Shown piece after piece: positions 19,308 to 28,397 of a stretch of 64,000 bases of DNA. The position numbers were made by a program, and so were the translations under genes. This stretch comes from Pseudomonas tumuqii (GTDB taxonomy: Bacteria > Pseudomonadota > Gammaproteobacteria > Pseudomonadales > Pseudomonadaceae): NCBI RefSeq assembly GCF_013184545.1, contig NZ_JAAOJA010000003.1, positions 310,001 to 374,000 on the forward strand. The letters run 5' to 3'. Under the pieces are notes generated by a model. That model did no database searches. It had not been told where the DNA came from and saw only the letters and a list, made by a program, of their open reading frames with translations. The number at the start of each line of letters is the position of its first letter. The stretch's first letter is position 1.

Positions 19308-20694
19308 GGTTGCCGGCCTCCAGCATGGTTTCCGGGCGGACCCAGGCGTCGAATTGTTCTTCTGTCAGATAACCCAGTTGCAGCGCGGCTGCACGCAGGG
19401 TGCTGCCGTCCTGATAGGCTTTCTTGGCGATTTCAGCCGCCTTGTCATAGCCAATATGCGGGTTCAGGGCAGTCACCAGCATCAGGCCGCGCTCCAGGTG
19501 CGCCGCCATCTGCGCCGCATCCGGTTGCAGGCCGGCGATGCAGTGCTGCTGGAAGTTGCGACAGCCATCGGCGAGCAAGCGAATCGATTGCAGCAGGTTG
19601 TGGATGATCACCGGTTTGAACACGTTCAACTGCAGATGCCCTTGGCTCGCGGCAAAACCGATGGTGACATCGTTGCCCAGGACCTGGCACGCCAGCATCG
19701 ACAGCGCTTCGCATTGGGTCGGGTTGACCTTGCCCGGCATGATCGAGCTGCCAGGTTCGTTGGCCGGCAGCTTGACCTCGGCAAACCCTGCGCGCGGCCC
19801 AGAGCCGAGCAGGCGCAAATCATTGGCGATTTTCATCAGGGCCACGGCGAGGGTTTTCAGCGCGCCGGAGAGGCTGGTGAGGGCTTCGTGGCCGGCCAGG
19901 GCGGCGAACTTGTTGGGCGCGCTGACCAGTGGCAGGCCGCTCAAGGCCGCCAGTTCGGCGGCGATGGCTTCGGCAAAGCCCTGGGGCGAGTTGAGCCCGG
20001 TGCCGACGGCGGTACCGCCTTGAGCCAGTTCGCAAACCGCCGGCAGGGTGGCGCGGATCGCCCGCTCGGCGTAGTCGAGCTGGGCGACGAAGGCGGACAG
20101 CTCCTGGCCGAAGGTGATCGGCGTGGCGTCCATCATGTGGGTGCGTCCGGTCTTCACCAGTTGGCTGTGGCGGGCGGATTGCTCGGCCAGCCCGCCGGAC
20201 AGTTCGGCCAGGGCCGGCAGCAAGTCACGCAGCACGGCGCTGGCCGCGGCGATGTGCATGGCCGTGGGGAAGCTGTCGTTGGAACTTTGCGCGCGGTTGA
20301 CATGATCGTTGGGGTGCACCGGACTCTTGCCGCCGCGTGCGCCGCCGGCCAGTTCGTTGGCGCGGCCGGCGATCACCTCGTTGACGTTCATATTGCTCTG
20401 GGTGCCGCTGCCGGTTTGCCAGACCACCAGCGGGAATTGCTCGTCGTGCTGGCCAGCCAGCACTTCGTCGGCGGCTTGCTCGATCAGCCGGGCGATGTCC
20501 GGCGGCAGGTCGCCGATGCGGTCATTGACCCGCGCGGCGGCTTTCTTGATCAAGGCCAGGGCATGCAGCACGGCCACGGGCATGCGCTCTTCGCCGATGG
20601 CGAAATTGATCAGCGAACGCTGGGTTTGCGCGCCCCAATAGGCCGTTTCAGGCACTTCGATGGGACCGAGGCTGTCGGTTTCGGTGCGGCTCAT
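19300..20694 (-). CDS. fumC: Class II fumarate hydratase
   Basis: 464 residues from the ATG at 20694 (GGAG SD 7 bases upstream). Signatures: [21 protein letters not shown], and the superfamily motif [11 protein letters not shown]. It is the iron-independent, oxidation-resistant fumarase of the TCA cycle (fumarate to malate). Pairing with a quinone reductase-like flavoprotein fits an oxidative-stress setting, which is inference. Confidence 0.96.
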   Translation of the reverse strand: MSRTETDSLGPIEVPETAYWGAQTQRSLINFAIGEERMPVAVLHALALIKKAAARVNDRIGDLPPDIARLIEQAADEVLAGQHDEQFPLVVWQTGSGTQSNMNVNEVIAGRANELAGGARGGKSPVHPNDHVNRAQSSNDSFPTAMHIAAASAVLRDLLPALAELSGGLAEQSARHSQLVKTGRTHMMDATPITFGQELSAFVAQLDYAERAIRATLPAVCELAQGGTAVGTGLNSPQGFAEAIAAELAALSGLPLVSAPNKFAALAGHEALTSLSGALKTLAVALMKIANDLRLLGSGPRAGFAEVKLPANEPGSSIMPGKVNPTQCEALSMLACQVLGNDVTIGFAASQGHLQLNVFKPVIIHNLLQSIRLLADGCRNFQQHCIAGLQPDAAQMAAHLERGLMLVTALNPHIGYDKAAEIAKKAYQDGSTLRAAALQLGYLTEEQFDAWVRPETMLEAGNHD

Positions 20695-20807
20695 GGAACT
20701 CTCCGGAAGGCGATTCAGCAAGTTTAGGCTGTTGCAACCGCCTGCGGGTTCCCTAACCGCCAGCCGGGCTTGCGGATGCGCGGCTGGTGGCCGCGGGTAC
20801 GGCAGAT

Positions 20808-21818
20808 TTACCAGCGCGCGTGGGTCGCACCCAGCCAGCCCCGCGCGTGGTCCACCGGCACGCATGCGCCATTGGGGCCACGCAGGATGCCGTCAAAATG
20901 GCCAAACCACTGTCGGGTATCGGCATAGAAGGGGCCCAGGCGTGGGCAGGCTTGCTGCAACTGCTGCGGGGTGAAGGTCAGGTCGACCCGCTCGTCGAGG
21001 CTGTGCAGGCGCCATGGGGCCAAGGGGCTATGAGGGTTCTGCTGGATCAGCACCGGAGTGTCCAGGTGCAGCAGTTCGCCGCCAAACCACAAGGCGTTTT
21101 CCGAGAGTCCGCTGTGATCGGTCCAGCCCGCGCCGAAATTGCCGGCAATGCCGCCCGGAGCGGCAAAGGCGGCGCGTGTCCAATGACTGTGCAATGGCCA
21201 GACGCCGCGGCCAAAATCCATGGAGGCAAAGCTGTGGCCGGCTACGCAGCCGTAATGGCGGCTACCGAGCTGCACACTGCCGCTGGCAGGCAGGCCCATT
21301 TGCCGGCAGGTGGCATGAAAGTGCCGTGGGCCGAGCGGGGCGACCAGATTGACCGAGTCGAGGTGGGCGGGGCGCTGGATATCCAGGTCAACCTGCAGCG
21401 GTTGCCCGCCGATGTCGGGGGTGGCGACTGTCAGGCGCAGGCGGCCAGGCTGTTCGATGATCCGCAGCTGCAGGCGCGGGTGACAGAATTCGTGGCTTTG
21501 CTCGGGTTGATCGGGCAGTCGGCAGCCGCGCGCCAGCAGGCGCAACTGGCTGTAGGCGTATGCCTGGCCGCTGCTCAGGTCGAGAAAATAGGCGGCGCCA
21601 TAGCCGACATAGTCGAAATCGGCCTGGGTCAGCACGAGCATCCAGTGCGGGGTGGTGATGCACCAGCGGTTCCAGCGCTTGCGTCGACCGACGTGGCCGG
21701 GTAGGGCGCAATCGATCCGGGGGCGGGGCGACCAGCCAATGGCCTGCGGATTGAGTTGGCCTCGGGCATCGCACAGCGCTATGGCGCAAGAGGCGTGTGG
21801 GCGGGTGAAGCTGTTCAT
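20808..21818 (-). CDS. DUF2804 family protein
   Basis: 336 residues, beta-rich and Trp-rich, with G-W-S-P-R-P near the N-terminus, K-R-W-N-R-W and the [20 protein letters not shown] segment near residue 225. This matches the DUF2804 family, whose biochemical role is unknown (the fold resembles lipocalin-like hydroxyneurosporene synthase domains). No signal peptide. Single gene; the 113-base gap to fumC holds no visible structure. Confidence 0.75.
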   Translation of the reverse strand: MNSFTRPHASCAIALCDARGQLNPQAIGWSPRPRIDCALPGHVGRRKRWNRWCITTPHWMLVLTQADFDYVGYGAAYFLDLSSGQAYAYSQLRLLARGCRLPDQPEQSHEFCHPRLQLRIIEQPGRLRLTVATPDIGGQPLQVDLDIQRPAHLDSVNLVAPLGPRHFHATCRQMGLPASGSVQLGSRHYGCVAGHSFASMDFGRGVWPLHSHWTRAAFAAPGGIAGNFGAGWTDHSGLSENALWFGGELLHLDTPVLIQQNPHSPLAPWRLHSLDERVDLTFTPQQLQQACPRLGPFYADTRQWFGHFDGILRGPNGACVPVDHARGWLGATHARW

Positions 21819-22062
21819 CGGTCACGTCCATGTGTTTTGCTGCAGGCGGCGCAGTGAATTCGCCGTCATCGAAGAGCGTAGAAGTTTACTGAGATAAGTC
21901 GAGCTTGCCCGCACCTTCAGGCTTGGGCAAGTGCTGGCATTCTGCTCCGCCGCTGAATGGACGGCTGACAGGGCGGCGTTTACTTGAGTGGCGGACGGGC
22001 TTGGGCACAAAATGGCCGACCATGGGTCATACATACTCGTCCCATTAAATCCGGAGCATCCA

Positions 22063-22563
22063 ATGTCACGTTTATCTACCCTCTGTGCCGTCGCCATATT
22101 GACCTGCGGCAGCGCTCAGGCGTTTGCCGATGCCAGCAGTCATGCTGCCGATGCGGAGCGTTTTCTGCAGTTGGCCCAGGCTGACAAACTGGTGGTGCCG
22201 GTCTATGCCCAGGTGCAGCAGATGTTCGCCCAGCGTTTCGCCGAGAGCGGCAAGGGCAAGGGCAAACAGGCTCTGCTGGAAACCTACCAGGCCAAGGCCA
22301 ATACCGAGCTGGATCGGGCCGTCGCCTGGGACAAGCTCGAGCCGGATATGATCAAGCTCTACACCAGCAATTTCAACGAGCAGGAAATGCAGGAATTGGT
22401 TAGCTTCTACCAATCGCCGTTGGGCCAGAAGGTCTTGCAAAAGATGCCGATGTTGACCGAGAAATCGGCGCAAATGACCCAGGGCAAGCTGGAAACAGCG
22501 GTACCGAAAGTGAATAAACTGCTGGCGGACATGACCGCCGAGCTGGGGCCGAAAAAACCGTGA
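22063..22563 (+). CDS. Exported DUF2059 protein
   Basis: 166 residues from the ATG with a GGAG SD at -9. A signal peptide of about 22 residues (ending Q-A-F-A) is followed by a small helical domain with the DUF2059 pattern F-N-E-Q-E-M-Q-E-L-V-S-F-Y-Q-S-P-L-G-Q-K. The family is periplasmic and of unknown function. It is directly followed by the BolA-like gene 13 bases later, suggesting one operon. Confidence 0.88.
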   Translation: MSRLSTLCAVAILTCGSAQAFADASSHAADAERFLQLAQADKLVVPVYAQVQQMFAQRFAESGKGKGKQALLETYQAKANTELDRAVAWDKLEPDMIKLYTSNFNEQEMQELVSFYQSPLGQKVLQKMPMLTEKSAQMTQGKLETAVPKVNKLLADMTAELGPKKP

Positions 22564-22576
22564 ATGGAGTTTGAAA

Positions 22577-22870
22577 ATGTCGAAGTTAGCTCAACTGCAG
22601 ACTGCCTTGGCTGCACTTGACCCCCTGCACCTCGAGGTGCTGGACGAAAGTCACATGCACAGCAGGGGGCTGGAAACCCATTACAAGGCAGTGATCGTCA
22701 GCCCTGAATTTGCGGGCTTGAATGCAGTGAAGCGGCACCAGAAGGTTTACGCCAGCCTGGGCGAGCTGATGAGCGAAGTGCATGCCTTGGCGTTGCATAC
22801 CTACACCCCCGAGGAGTGGGCGCAGCAAGGCACCGCGCCGGCTTCACCGACCTGCAAGGGCGGGCATTGA
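22577..22870 (+). CDS. BolA/IbaG family protein
   Basis: 97 residues. The ATG at 22577 is 8 bases after GGAGT; a TTG two codons earlier is less well placed. The BolA core is present: L-E-V-L-D-E-S-H-M-H, then H-Y-K-A-V-I-V-S-P-E-F and the helix-turn-helix-like V-K-R-H-Q-K-V-Y-A-S-L-G-E-L-M. Conserved His residues are those that bridge Fe-S clusters with monothiol glutaredoxins. Likely a role in Fe-S trafficking or stress response. Confidence 0.9.
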   Translation: MSKLAQLQTALAALDPLHLEVLDESHMHSRGLETHYKAVIVSPEFAGLNAVKRHQKVYASLGELMSEVHALALHTYTPEEWAQQGTAPASPTCKGGH

Positions 22871-22970
22871 AGCCGTCCGGCCGCTCGGCGACATCCTCCA
22901 CCGCTCGAGCGCAGAGCGCGTAGGAACGCCGCCTGGCCGCTCCTGCGAACAGCAACCTGTTCGGGGGCTC

Positions 22971-23150
22971 AGAGGTTGTGAAAATATCGAGCGCCGTAGC
23001 GAGACCGTCTCCAGGCGTTCGCGGCAAGGCGCGCTGCGTGAAAAGCAGGGGAGTTTAGTGAGCTAAATGACCCTGCTTTTCACGTAGCGCAACGCCAGCA
23101 GCGGGCGTTTGGAGGCGGGCGCAGTAGGCGAGAGTTTTTCACAAGCTCTC
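22971..23150. mobile_element. 180-bp palindromic MITE-like element
   Basis: The whole segment is one long imperfect inverted repeat: AGAG.TTGTGAAAA at the left end and TTTTTCACAA.CTCT at the right, with matching blocks such as CTCCA..CG and GTGAAAAGCAGGG (23038-23050) against CCCTGCTTTTCAC (23071-23083). There is no ORF. The size and full-length symmetry are those of a miniature inverted-repeat transposable element. It sits in the 415-base gap between the BolA-like gene and trhO. A diverged relative occurs at about 26652-26806. Confidence 0.75.
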
Positions 23151-23204
23151 AGCGCTGAGTCAATCCGCCCCTACACGGCAAGCCCCAGGAAAAGTAAACT
23201 AGGC

Positions 23205-23230
23205 AACGCGCCGGCTAACGCCGGCGCGTT
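23205..23230. terminator. Strong hairpin, probable terminator
   Basis: A perfect 11-bp stem (AACGCGCCGGC / GCCGGCGCGTT) with a TAAC loop, followed by CGTTT. It probably ends transcription from the BolA operon ahead of trhO; the T-run is short. Confidence 0.6.
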
Positions 23231-23285
23231 CGTTTGCAGACCCAGTCCGCCCTTTACGTGGGCGACTACTGAAGGAAAACGCTTG

Positions 23286-24224
23286 ATGAGTGACAAGATA
23301 GTCGTGGCCGCGCTGTACAAGTTCGTCTCCCTGCCGGATTACCAGGCATTGCGTGAGCCCCTGCTGCAAAGCATGCTGGCCAACGGGATCAAGGGCACCT
23401 TGCTGCTCGCCGAGGAAGGCATCAATGGCACCGTTTCCGCTTCGCGCGCCGGCATCGACGGCTTGCTCGCCTGGTTTGCCCTGGATCCGCGCCTGGCGGA
23501 TGTCGACCATAAAGAGTCGTACTGCGACGAACAGCCGTTCTACCGCACCAAGGTCAAGCTGAAGAAGGAGATCGTCACCCTGGGCGTGCCGGGCGTCGAC
23601 CCCAACCAGCAGGTCGGCACCTATGTCGAGGCCCACGACTGGAATGCGCTGATCAGCGATCCCGAGGTGCTGCTGATCGACACGCGCAACGACTATGAAG
23701 TGGCGATCGGCACTTTCGAGGGGGCGGTCGACCCCAAGACCAAATCGTTTCGCGAGTTTCCCGAGTACATCAAGGCGCACTTCGACCCGACCAGGCACAA
23801 GAAGGTGGCGATGTTCTGCACCGGCGGCATTCGCTGCGAGAAGGCCTCCAGTTATATGCTCGGTGCCGGCTTCGAACAGGTGTTCCATCTCAAGGGCGGG
23901 ATCCTCAAGTATCTGGAGCAAGTGCCCCAGGAACAGACCAGGTGGCGCGGTGACTGCTTCGTCTTCGACAATCGGGTCACCGTGCGGCATGACCTGAGCG
24001 CGGGCGATTATGACCAGTGTCATGCCTGCCGCACGCCGATTTCGGTGGCAGATCGTCAGTCCGAGTACTACACCCCCGGCGTAAGCTGTCCGCATTGCTG
24101 GGATTCGCTGCCCGAGAAAACCCGCGCCGGCGCCCGCGAACGGCAAAAGCAGATCGAACTGGCCAAGGCCCGCAACCAGCCGCATCCCTTGGGTTACAAC
24201 CCACGCCACGCCAACGAGGGCTAG
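23286..24224 (+). CDS. trhO: tRNA uridine(34) hydroxylase TrhO (rhodanese domain)
   Basis: 312 residues: an N-terminal acylphosphatase-like domain with [13 protein letters not shown], then a rhodanese domain with [10 protein letters not shown] and the active-site loop C-T-G-G-I-R-C at residues 178-184. The C-terminus carries C-H-A-C and C-P-H-C pairs that may bind zinc. The family hydroxylates U34 (ho5U) in tRNAs, oxygen-dependently. Start at ATG 23286; longer frames upstream run into the MITE region. It is followed after 3 bases by the DsbA-like gene. Confidence 0.93.
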   Translation: MSDKIVVAALYKFVSLPDYQALREPLLQSMLANGIKGTLLLAEEGINGTVSASRAGIDGLLAWFALDPRLADVDHKESYCDEQPFYRTKVKLKKEIVTLGVPGVDPNQQVGTYVEAHDWNALISDPEVLLIDTRNDYEVAIGTFEGAVDPKTKSFREFPEYIKAHFDPTRHKKVAMFCTGGIRCEKASSYMLGAGFEQVFHLKGGILKYLEQVPQEQTRWRGDCFVFDNRVTVRHDLSAGDYDQCHACRTPISVADRQSEYYTPGVSCPHCWDSLPEKTRAGARERQKQIELAKARNQPHPLGYNPRHANEG

Positions 24225-24227
24225 ACC

Positions 24228-24860
24228 ATGCACGCACGCCTGCTCTACGTGATGGACCCGATGTGTTCCTGGTGCTGGGGGTTTGCCCCGGTGCTCGAGT
24301 CCCTCGCCGAGCAGGCGGCTGCGGCCGGCGTGCCCCTGCAACTGGTGCTCGGCGGCCTGCGCCGTGATGGTGTGGCCATCGACGCGGCGGCGCGGGTGCG
24401 TTACCTGGGCTACTGGCAGGCGGTGAATGCCAGTACCGGCCAGTTATTCAATTTCGTCGACGGCTTGCCCGAGGGCCTGGTCTACGACACGGAGCCGGCC
24501 TGCCGGGCGCTGGTTACCGCGCGCAGCCTGGACGTGAACAGTGTCTGGCCGCTGACCCAGTTGATCCAGCGGGCGTTCTACACCAGCGGTGTGGACGTTA
24601 CCCGGGCCAGCGTGTTGGTCGGGCTGGCCGAGCGTGCGGGAATTCCGCGGATCGAGTTCGCCGCCGCGTTCGACAGCGCCGAGCAGCGCGAAGCCACCCT
24701 GACCGATTTCAGCTGGGTGCAGGATCTGGGCATCTCCGGCTTTCCCACCCTGCTGGCCGAACGCAACGGCCAATTGGCCCTGCTGACCAATGGTTATCAG
24801 CCGCTCGAGGTTCTGGCGCCCTTGCTCGGTCGCTGGCTGGAGCGCGCGGCTTATGCCTGA
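24228..24860 (+). CDS. DsbA-like thioredoxin-fold protein, cytoplasmic
   Basis: 210 residues with a C-S-W-C redox motif at residues 13-16 inside M-D-P-M-C-S-W-C-W-G-F, followed by a helical insertion and the cis-Pro region G-I-S-G-F-P-T-L-L. There is no signal peptide, so it is a cytoplasmic FrnE/DsbA-type disulfide protein, not a periplasmic oxidase. It overlaps the ABC exporter by 8 bases and follows trhO closely; the three genes are probably one operon. Confidence 0.9.
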   Translation: MHARLLYVMDPMCSWCWGFAPVLESLAEQAAAAGVPLQLVLGGLRRDGVAIDAAARVRYLGYWQAVNASTGQLFNFVDGLPEGLVYDTEPACRALVTARSLDVNSVWPLTQLIQRAFYTSGVDVTRASVLVGLAERAGIPRIEFAAAFDSAEQREATLTDFSWVQDLGISGFPTLLAERNGQLALLTNGYQPLEVLAPLLGRWLERAAYA

Positions 24861-26631
24861 TCGGTTGAGTTGGGCGGAAATCCGCCGCCTGGCCCTGCAT
24901 CACAAGAAAGCCCTGATCCTGGCCAATCTGGTGGCGGTGTTCGCCACCCTGTGCAGCGTGCCGATCCCGCTGCTGCTGCCGCTGCTGGTCGACGAAGTAC
25001 TGCTGCACGATGGCGATGCCGCGCTCAAGGTGATGGATCGCTTCCTCCCGACCGACTGGGAAACCGCGGCCGGCTATATCGGTCTGATGCTGGTGCTGAC
25101 CTTGCTGCTGCGCGGTTCGGCATTGATCTTCAACGTGTTGCAGGCGCGCCTGTTTGCCCGCCTGTCGAAAGACATCGTCTACCGCATCCGCATCCGCCTG
25201 ATCGAGCGACTCAAGCGTATTTCCCTCGGTGAATACGAAAGCCTCGGCGGCGGTACCGTGACCACCCACCTGGTCACCGACCTGGAGACCCTGGACAAAT
25301 TCGTCGGCGAAACCCTCAGTCGTTTTCTGGTGGCGGTGCTGACCCTGGCGGGGACCTCGGCGATTTTGCTGTGGATGCACTGGCAGCTGGCGCTGTTGAT
25401 CCTGTTGTTCAACCCGCTGGTGATCTACGCCACGGTGCTGCTGGGCAAGCAGGTCAAACACCTGAAACGACTGGAAAACGACAGCACTTCACGCTTTACC
25501 CAGGCGCTCACCGAAACCCTCGAAGCCATCCAGGAAATCCGTGCCGGCAATCGCCAGGGTTATTTCCTCGGTCGTCTCGGTGGGCGGGCCCGCGAGGTGC
25601 GCGACTATGCGGTGGCCTCGCAGTGGAAGACCGATGCCTCGAACCGCGCCAGCGGCCTGCTGTTCCAGTTCGGCATCGACGTGTTTCGCGCCGCCGCCAT
25701 GCTCACCGTGCTGTTCTCCGATCTGTCGATCGGCCAGATGCTCGCGGTGTTCAGCTACCTGTGGTTCATGATCGGGCCGGTCGAGCAGTTGCTCAACCTG
25801 CAATACGCGTTCTACGCCGCCGGTGGCGCGCTGGCGCGGATCAACGAGTTGCTCGCGCGTCGCGACGAGCCGCAGTACCCGGGCGGTGTCGATCCGTTCA
25901 AGGGGCGCGATACCGTCGGTATCGAGGTGCGTGGCCTGACCTTCTCCTACAACGATGAACCGGTGCTGGAAAACCTCGACCTGAGCATCGCGCCGGGCGA
26001 AAAGGTGGCCATCGTTGGCGCCAGTGGTGGCGGCAAGAGCACCCTGGTGCAGTTGCTGCTCGGCCTCTATACGCCGCAGGCGGGGACTATTCGCTTCGGT
26101 GGTTGCAGCCAGCAGGAGATCGGCCTGGAAACCGTGCGCGAGCAGGTCGCGGTGGTGTTGCAGCATCCGGCACTGTTCAACGACACGGTGCGCGCCAACC
26201 TGTGCATGGGCCGCGAGCGCAGCGACGAAGCCTGCTGGCGCGCCCTGGAAATCGCCCAGTTGGCGGGCACCATCAGCGCACTGGCCAACGGCCTGGACAG
26301 CATCGTCGGGCGCTCCGGGGTGCGCCTGTCCGGCGGCCAGCGCCAGCGCCTGGCCATCGCCCGCATGGTGTTGGCCGAGCCGAAAGTGGTGATTCTCGAC
26401 GAGGCCACCTCGGCCCTCGATGCCGCCACCGAGTACGCCTTGCATCAGGCCCTGGGCCAGTTCCTCAACGGCCGCACCACCCTGATCATCGCCCACCGCC
26501 TGTCGGCGGTGAAACAGGCGGATCGGGTGCTGGTGTTCGATGGCGGCAGCGTCGCCGAGGATGGCGATCACCAGCAGCTGATCGCCGATGGCGGGTTGTA
26601 CGCCAAGTTGTATGGGCATTTGCAGCATTGA
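24853..26631 (+). CDS. ABC transporter, fused permease and ATPase (exporter type)
   Basis: 592 residues from the ATG overlapping the end of the DsbA-like gene. The N-terminal six-helix type I exporter domain (about 15-310) includes two long hydrophobic hairpins. The nucleotide-binding domain (about 355-590) has Walker A G-A-S-G-G-G-K-S-T near 387, signature L-S-G-G-Q-R-Q-R and Walker B V-V-I-L-D-E-A-T-S. It acts as a homodimer or with a partner, exporting lipids, peptides or drugs. No N-terminal C39 peptidase domain is present. It could energise the neighbouring TolC, but the genes face each other and no operon link is seen. Confidence 0.93.
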   Translation: MPDRLSWAEIRRLALHHKKALILANLVAVFATLCSVPIPLLLPLLVDEVLLHDGDAALKVMDRFLPTDWETAAGYIGLMLVLTLLLRGSALIFNVLQARLFARLSKDIVYRIRIRLIERLKRISLGEYESLGGGTVTTHLVTDLETLDKFVGETLSRFLVAVLTLAGTSAILLWMHWQLALLILLFNPLVIYATVLLGKQVKHLKRLENDSTSRFTQALTETLEAIQEIRAGNRQGYFLGRLGGRAREVRDYAVASQWKTDASNRASGLLFQFGIDVFRAAAMLTVLFSDLSIGQMLAVFSYLWFMIGPVEQLLNLQYAFYAAGGALARINELLARRDEPQYPGGVDPFKGRDTVGIEVRGLTFSYNDEPVLENLDLSIAPGEKVAIVGASGGGKSTLVQLLLGLYTPQAGTIRFGGCSQQEIGLETVREQVAVVLQHPALFNDTVRANLCMGRERSDEACWRALEIAQLAGTISALANGLDSIVGRSGVRLSGGQRQRLAIARMVLAEPKVVILDEATSALDAATEYALHQALGQFLNGRTTLIIAHRLSAVKQADRVLVFDGGSVAEDGDHQQLIADGGLYAKLYGHLQH

Positions 26632-26651
26632 GGGCGGTGAACAAACCGCCT

Positions 26652-26806
26652 GCTGCGACCGCCTCCAGGCGCCGTGTTATCCCGCCGGGCGTCGCGCAAT
26701 GATGGGTTGCGCCGTACTCGAAATACCCCGGCATCGCCGGGACGGCTGACCATCTCGCGACGCTTGCGGCGAACGCCTGGACGCGGCAAGCGCCTCGTCG
26801 CAGCGG
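26652..26806. repeat. Degenerate palindrome related to the 22971 MITE
   Basis: An imperfect inverted repeat of about 155 bases centred on the hairpin CCCGGC-ATC-GCCGGG, with arms sharing CTGCGAC and GCGTCGCG blocks. Its right arm contains GCGAACGCCTGGA (26769-26781), the exact reverse complement of 13 bases in the MITE's left arm (23010-23022), with flanking similarity. It lies in the 209-base gap between the convergent ABC exporter and TolC genes and may act as a terminator. Confidence 0.5.
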
Positions 26807-26840
26807 CTGCAACTCCTATCGAACAGGCATGCCCATCGGG

Positions 26841-28337
26841 CTATTCGCTTGGCGCAAGATTGCCCTGCTGCCAGCGTGTTTCGCTGTCGGCCAGCGCCTG
26901 GGCAATCACGCTCAACTCGCCAGACGGTAGTTGGCTGGGCAGTGGGTCCATGCCGACGCTGGAAAACAGCTGGCCGTAGGCATTGCGCATTTCCGCGTAA
27001 GCCAGATCGCGCCGCAGGTCGGCTTGCAGGGCGTTCAACTCGCCCTGGATCAGCTCCAGTTCGCCGATGCCCTGGGCCTGATGGCGGTTACGCAATTGCT
27101 CGACGATCTGCGTATCCAGCTCCGCGAGCTCCTGGCCGGTCTGGAACTGGCGCTGGGCTTCGTTGAAATTGGCATTGGCCACGTACAGTTGCGCCAGGAC
27201 CGCCATGGACATCGCCTGACGCCGTGCTACCGTCACATCCTCGCCAGCCTTGGCCACCTCGATAGCCGCCGGGGCGGAAATGACGCTGAACAGATTCCAG
27301 GTGACCTTCACGCCATAATCGGCCCAGCTCTGGTTGACCAGAAAAGAGTTACTGTCGTAATGGCCGCCGGCCGAGAATTCCAGGCCCGGCAGCAGGCGCA
27401 ACATCGCCTTGCGTGTCTCTGCGGCGCTGATCCGGGCCTGGTAGTCCTGCTCACGCAGTTCCGGACGATTGGCCAGTGCTTGCTGTTCCAGCGTGGCGAG
27501 TTCCACCTTGAGTTGCGGTATCTCATAGCCATCGGAAGCCGCCAGTGAGAGCGGCGTGCCAGGCGGCAGGTTGATCAGGGTAGCCAGCTCGGTCTTGGCC
27601 AGCGAGAGCGCGCGGCGCTGCTGCTCCAACTGGCGGGTCGCTTCGATCAGGGCGCGCTGGTAGCTGAGTGCCTGGATCGGGTCGCCGATACGCTGTTCGC
27701 TCATGTTGCGGCTATTGCTGCGCGCCTCGCCGACCCGTGCCATCAAGCTGTCGATCTTGCCCAGCAGGCGATCTGCCGCCACCGCGCGCCAGTAAGCGGA
27801 GCGCACGTCCTGGGTGATGGTATGGATAACCTTGCGGCGTCGTTCCTGCACGATCAGGCGCTGGTCGGCCTGCTGCTTGGCGCTGACGTAGCTGACGCCA
27901 AAGTCCAGCACGTTCCAGACCATGGTCAGATCTGCCACCTCGCGGTCGCGGTCCTGGGAGGTCGAGGGTTCCAGCGACTGGGTGCCGGTTTCGACACTCT
28001 GGCTGCTGGAGGCGCTGACGTTACTGCGCCCGGCATAACCGGCCGAAGCCGCCATGCGCGGCAGCATGTCGAAACTGGCCAGGTCGACTTGACGCTTGGC
28101 CAAGGCTTCTTCCATTACTTTCAGGCGCGCCTCGAGGTTGTACTTCACCGCACGCGCCATCGCCTGGTGAAGCGTCAGGGCGCCGCTAAGGGGCTCCTGA
28201 TCCTTGAACATGTTTTGCAGGTCGCTCTGCGCCCGCTGCTCACTAACGCTGCGCTCGATAGGCTGGCTGGTTACGGCGCAACCACTGATAGCCAGCGCCA
28301 ACACGCTGACGCCGAACAATTTCTGGCTTCTATTCAT
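26841..28337 (-). CDS. TolC-family outer membrane efflux lipoprotein
   Basis: 498 residues. A lipoprotein signal ends in I-S-G-C with Cys20 as the acylated residue. Two OEP repeats follow, with long alpha-helical hairpins (for example A-L-T-L-H-Q-A-M-A-R-A-V-K-Y-N-L-E-A-R-L-K and the motif Y-Q-R-A-L-I-E-A-T-R-Q-L-E). It should form the trimeric outer membrane channel of an exporter. It lies 60 bases after the giant DUF4347 gene on the same strand, so it is probably its dedicated channel, working with the HlyD-type adaptors at 39.8-44.0 kb. Confidence 0.92.
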   Translation of the reverse strand: MNRSQKLFGVSVLALAISGCAVTSQPIERSVSEQRAQSDLQNMFKDQEPLSGALTLHQAMARAVKYNLEARLKVMEEALAKRQVDLASFDMLPRMAASAGYAGRSNVSASSSQSVETGTQSLEPSTSQDRDREVADLTMVWNVLDFGVSYVSAKQQADQRLIVQERRRKVIHTITQDVRSAYWRAVAADRLLGKIDSLMARVGEARSNSRNMSEQRIGDPIQALSYQRALIEATRQLEQQRRALSLAKTELATLINLPPGTPLSLAASDGYEIPQLKVELATLEQQALANRPELREQDYQARISAAETRKAMLRLLPGLEFSAGGHYDSNSFLVNQSWADYGVKVTWNLFSVISAPAAIEVAKAGEDVTVARRQAMSMAVLAQLYVANANFNEAQRQFQTGQELAELDTQIVEQLRNRHQAQGIGELELIQGELNALQADLRRDLAYAEMRNAYGQLFSSVGMDPLPSQLPSGELSVIAQALADSETRWQQGNLAPSE

Positions 28338-28397
28338 CCTTGGGCCGCCCCCTAGTCACGGCACAATCCATCTTTTTTGATTTATTAGTCGTGTGGC

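Noticed and set aside
24853..26631. ABC exporter as the dedicated ATPase of the adhesin system
   Set aside because: It is in a separate operon with trhO and a DsbA-like gene, on the opposite strand. Kept only as a possibility, without sequence support.
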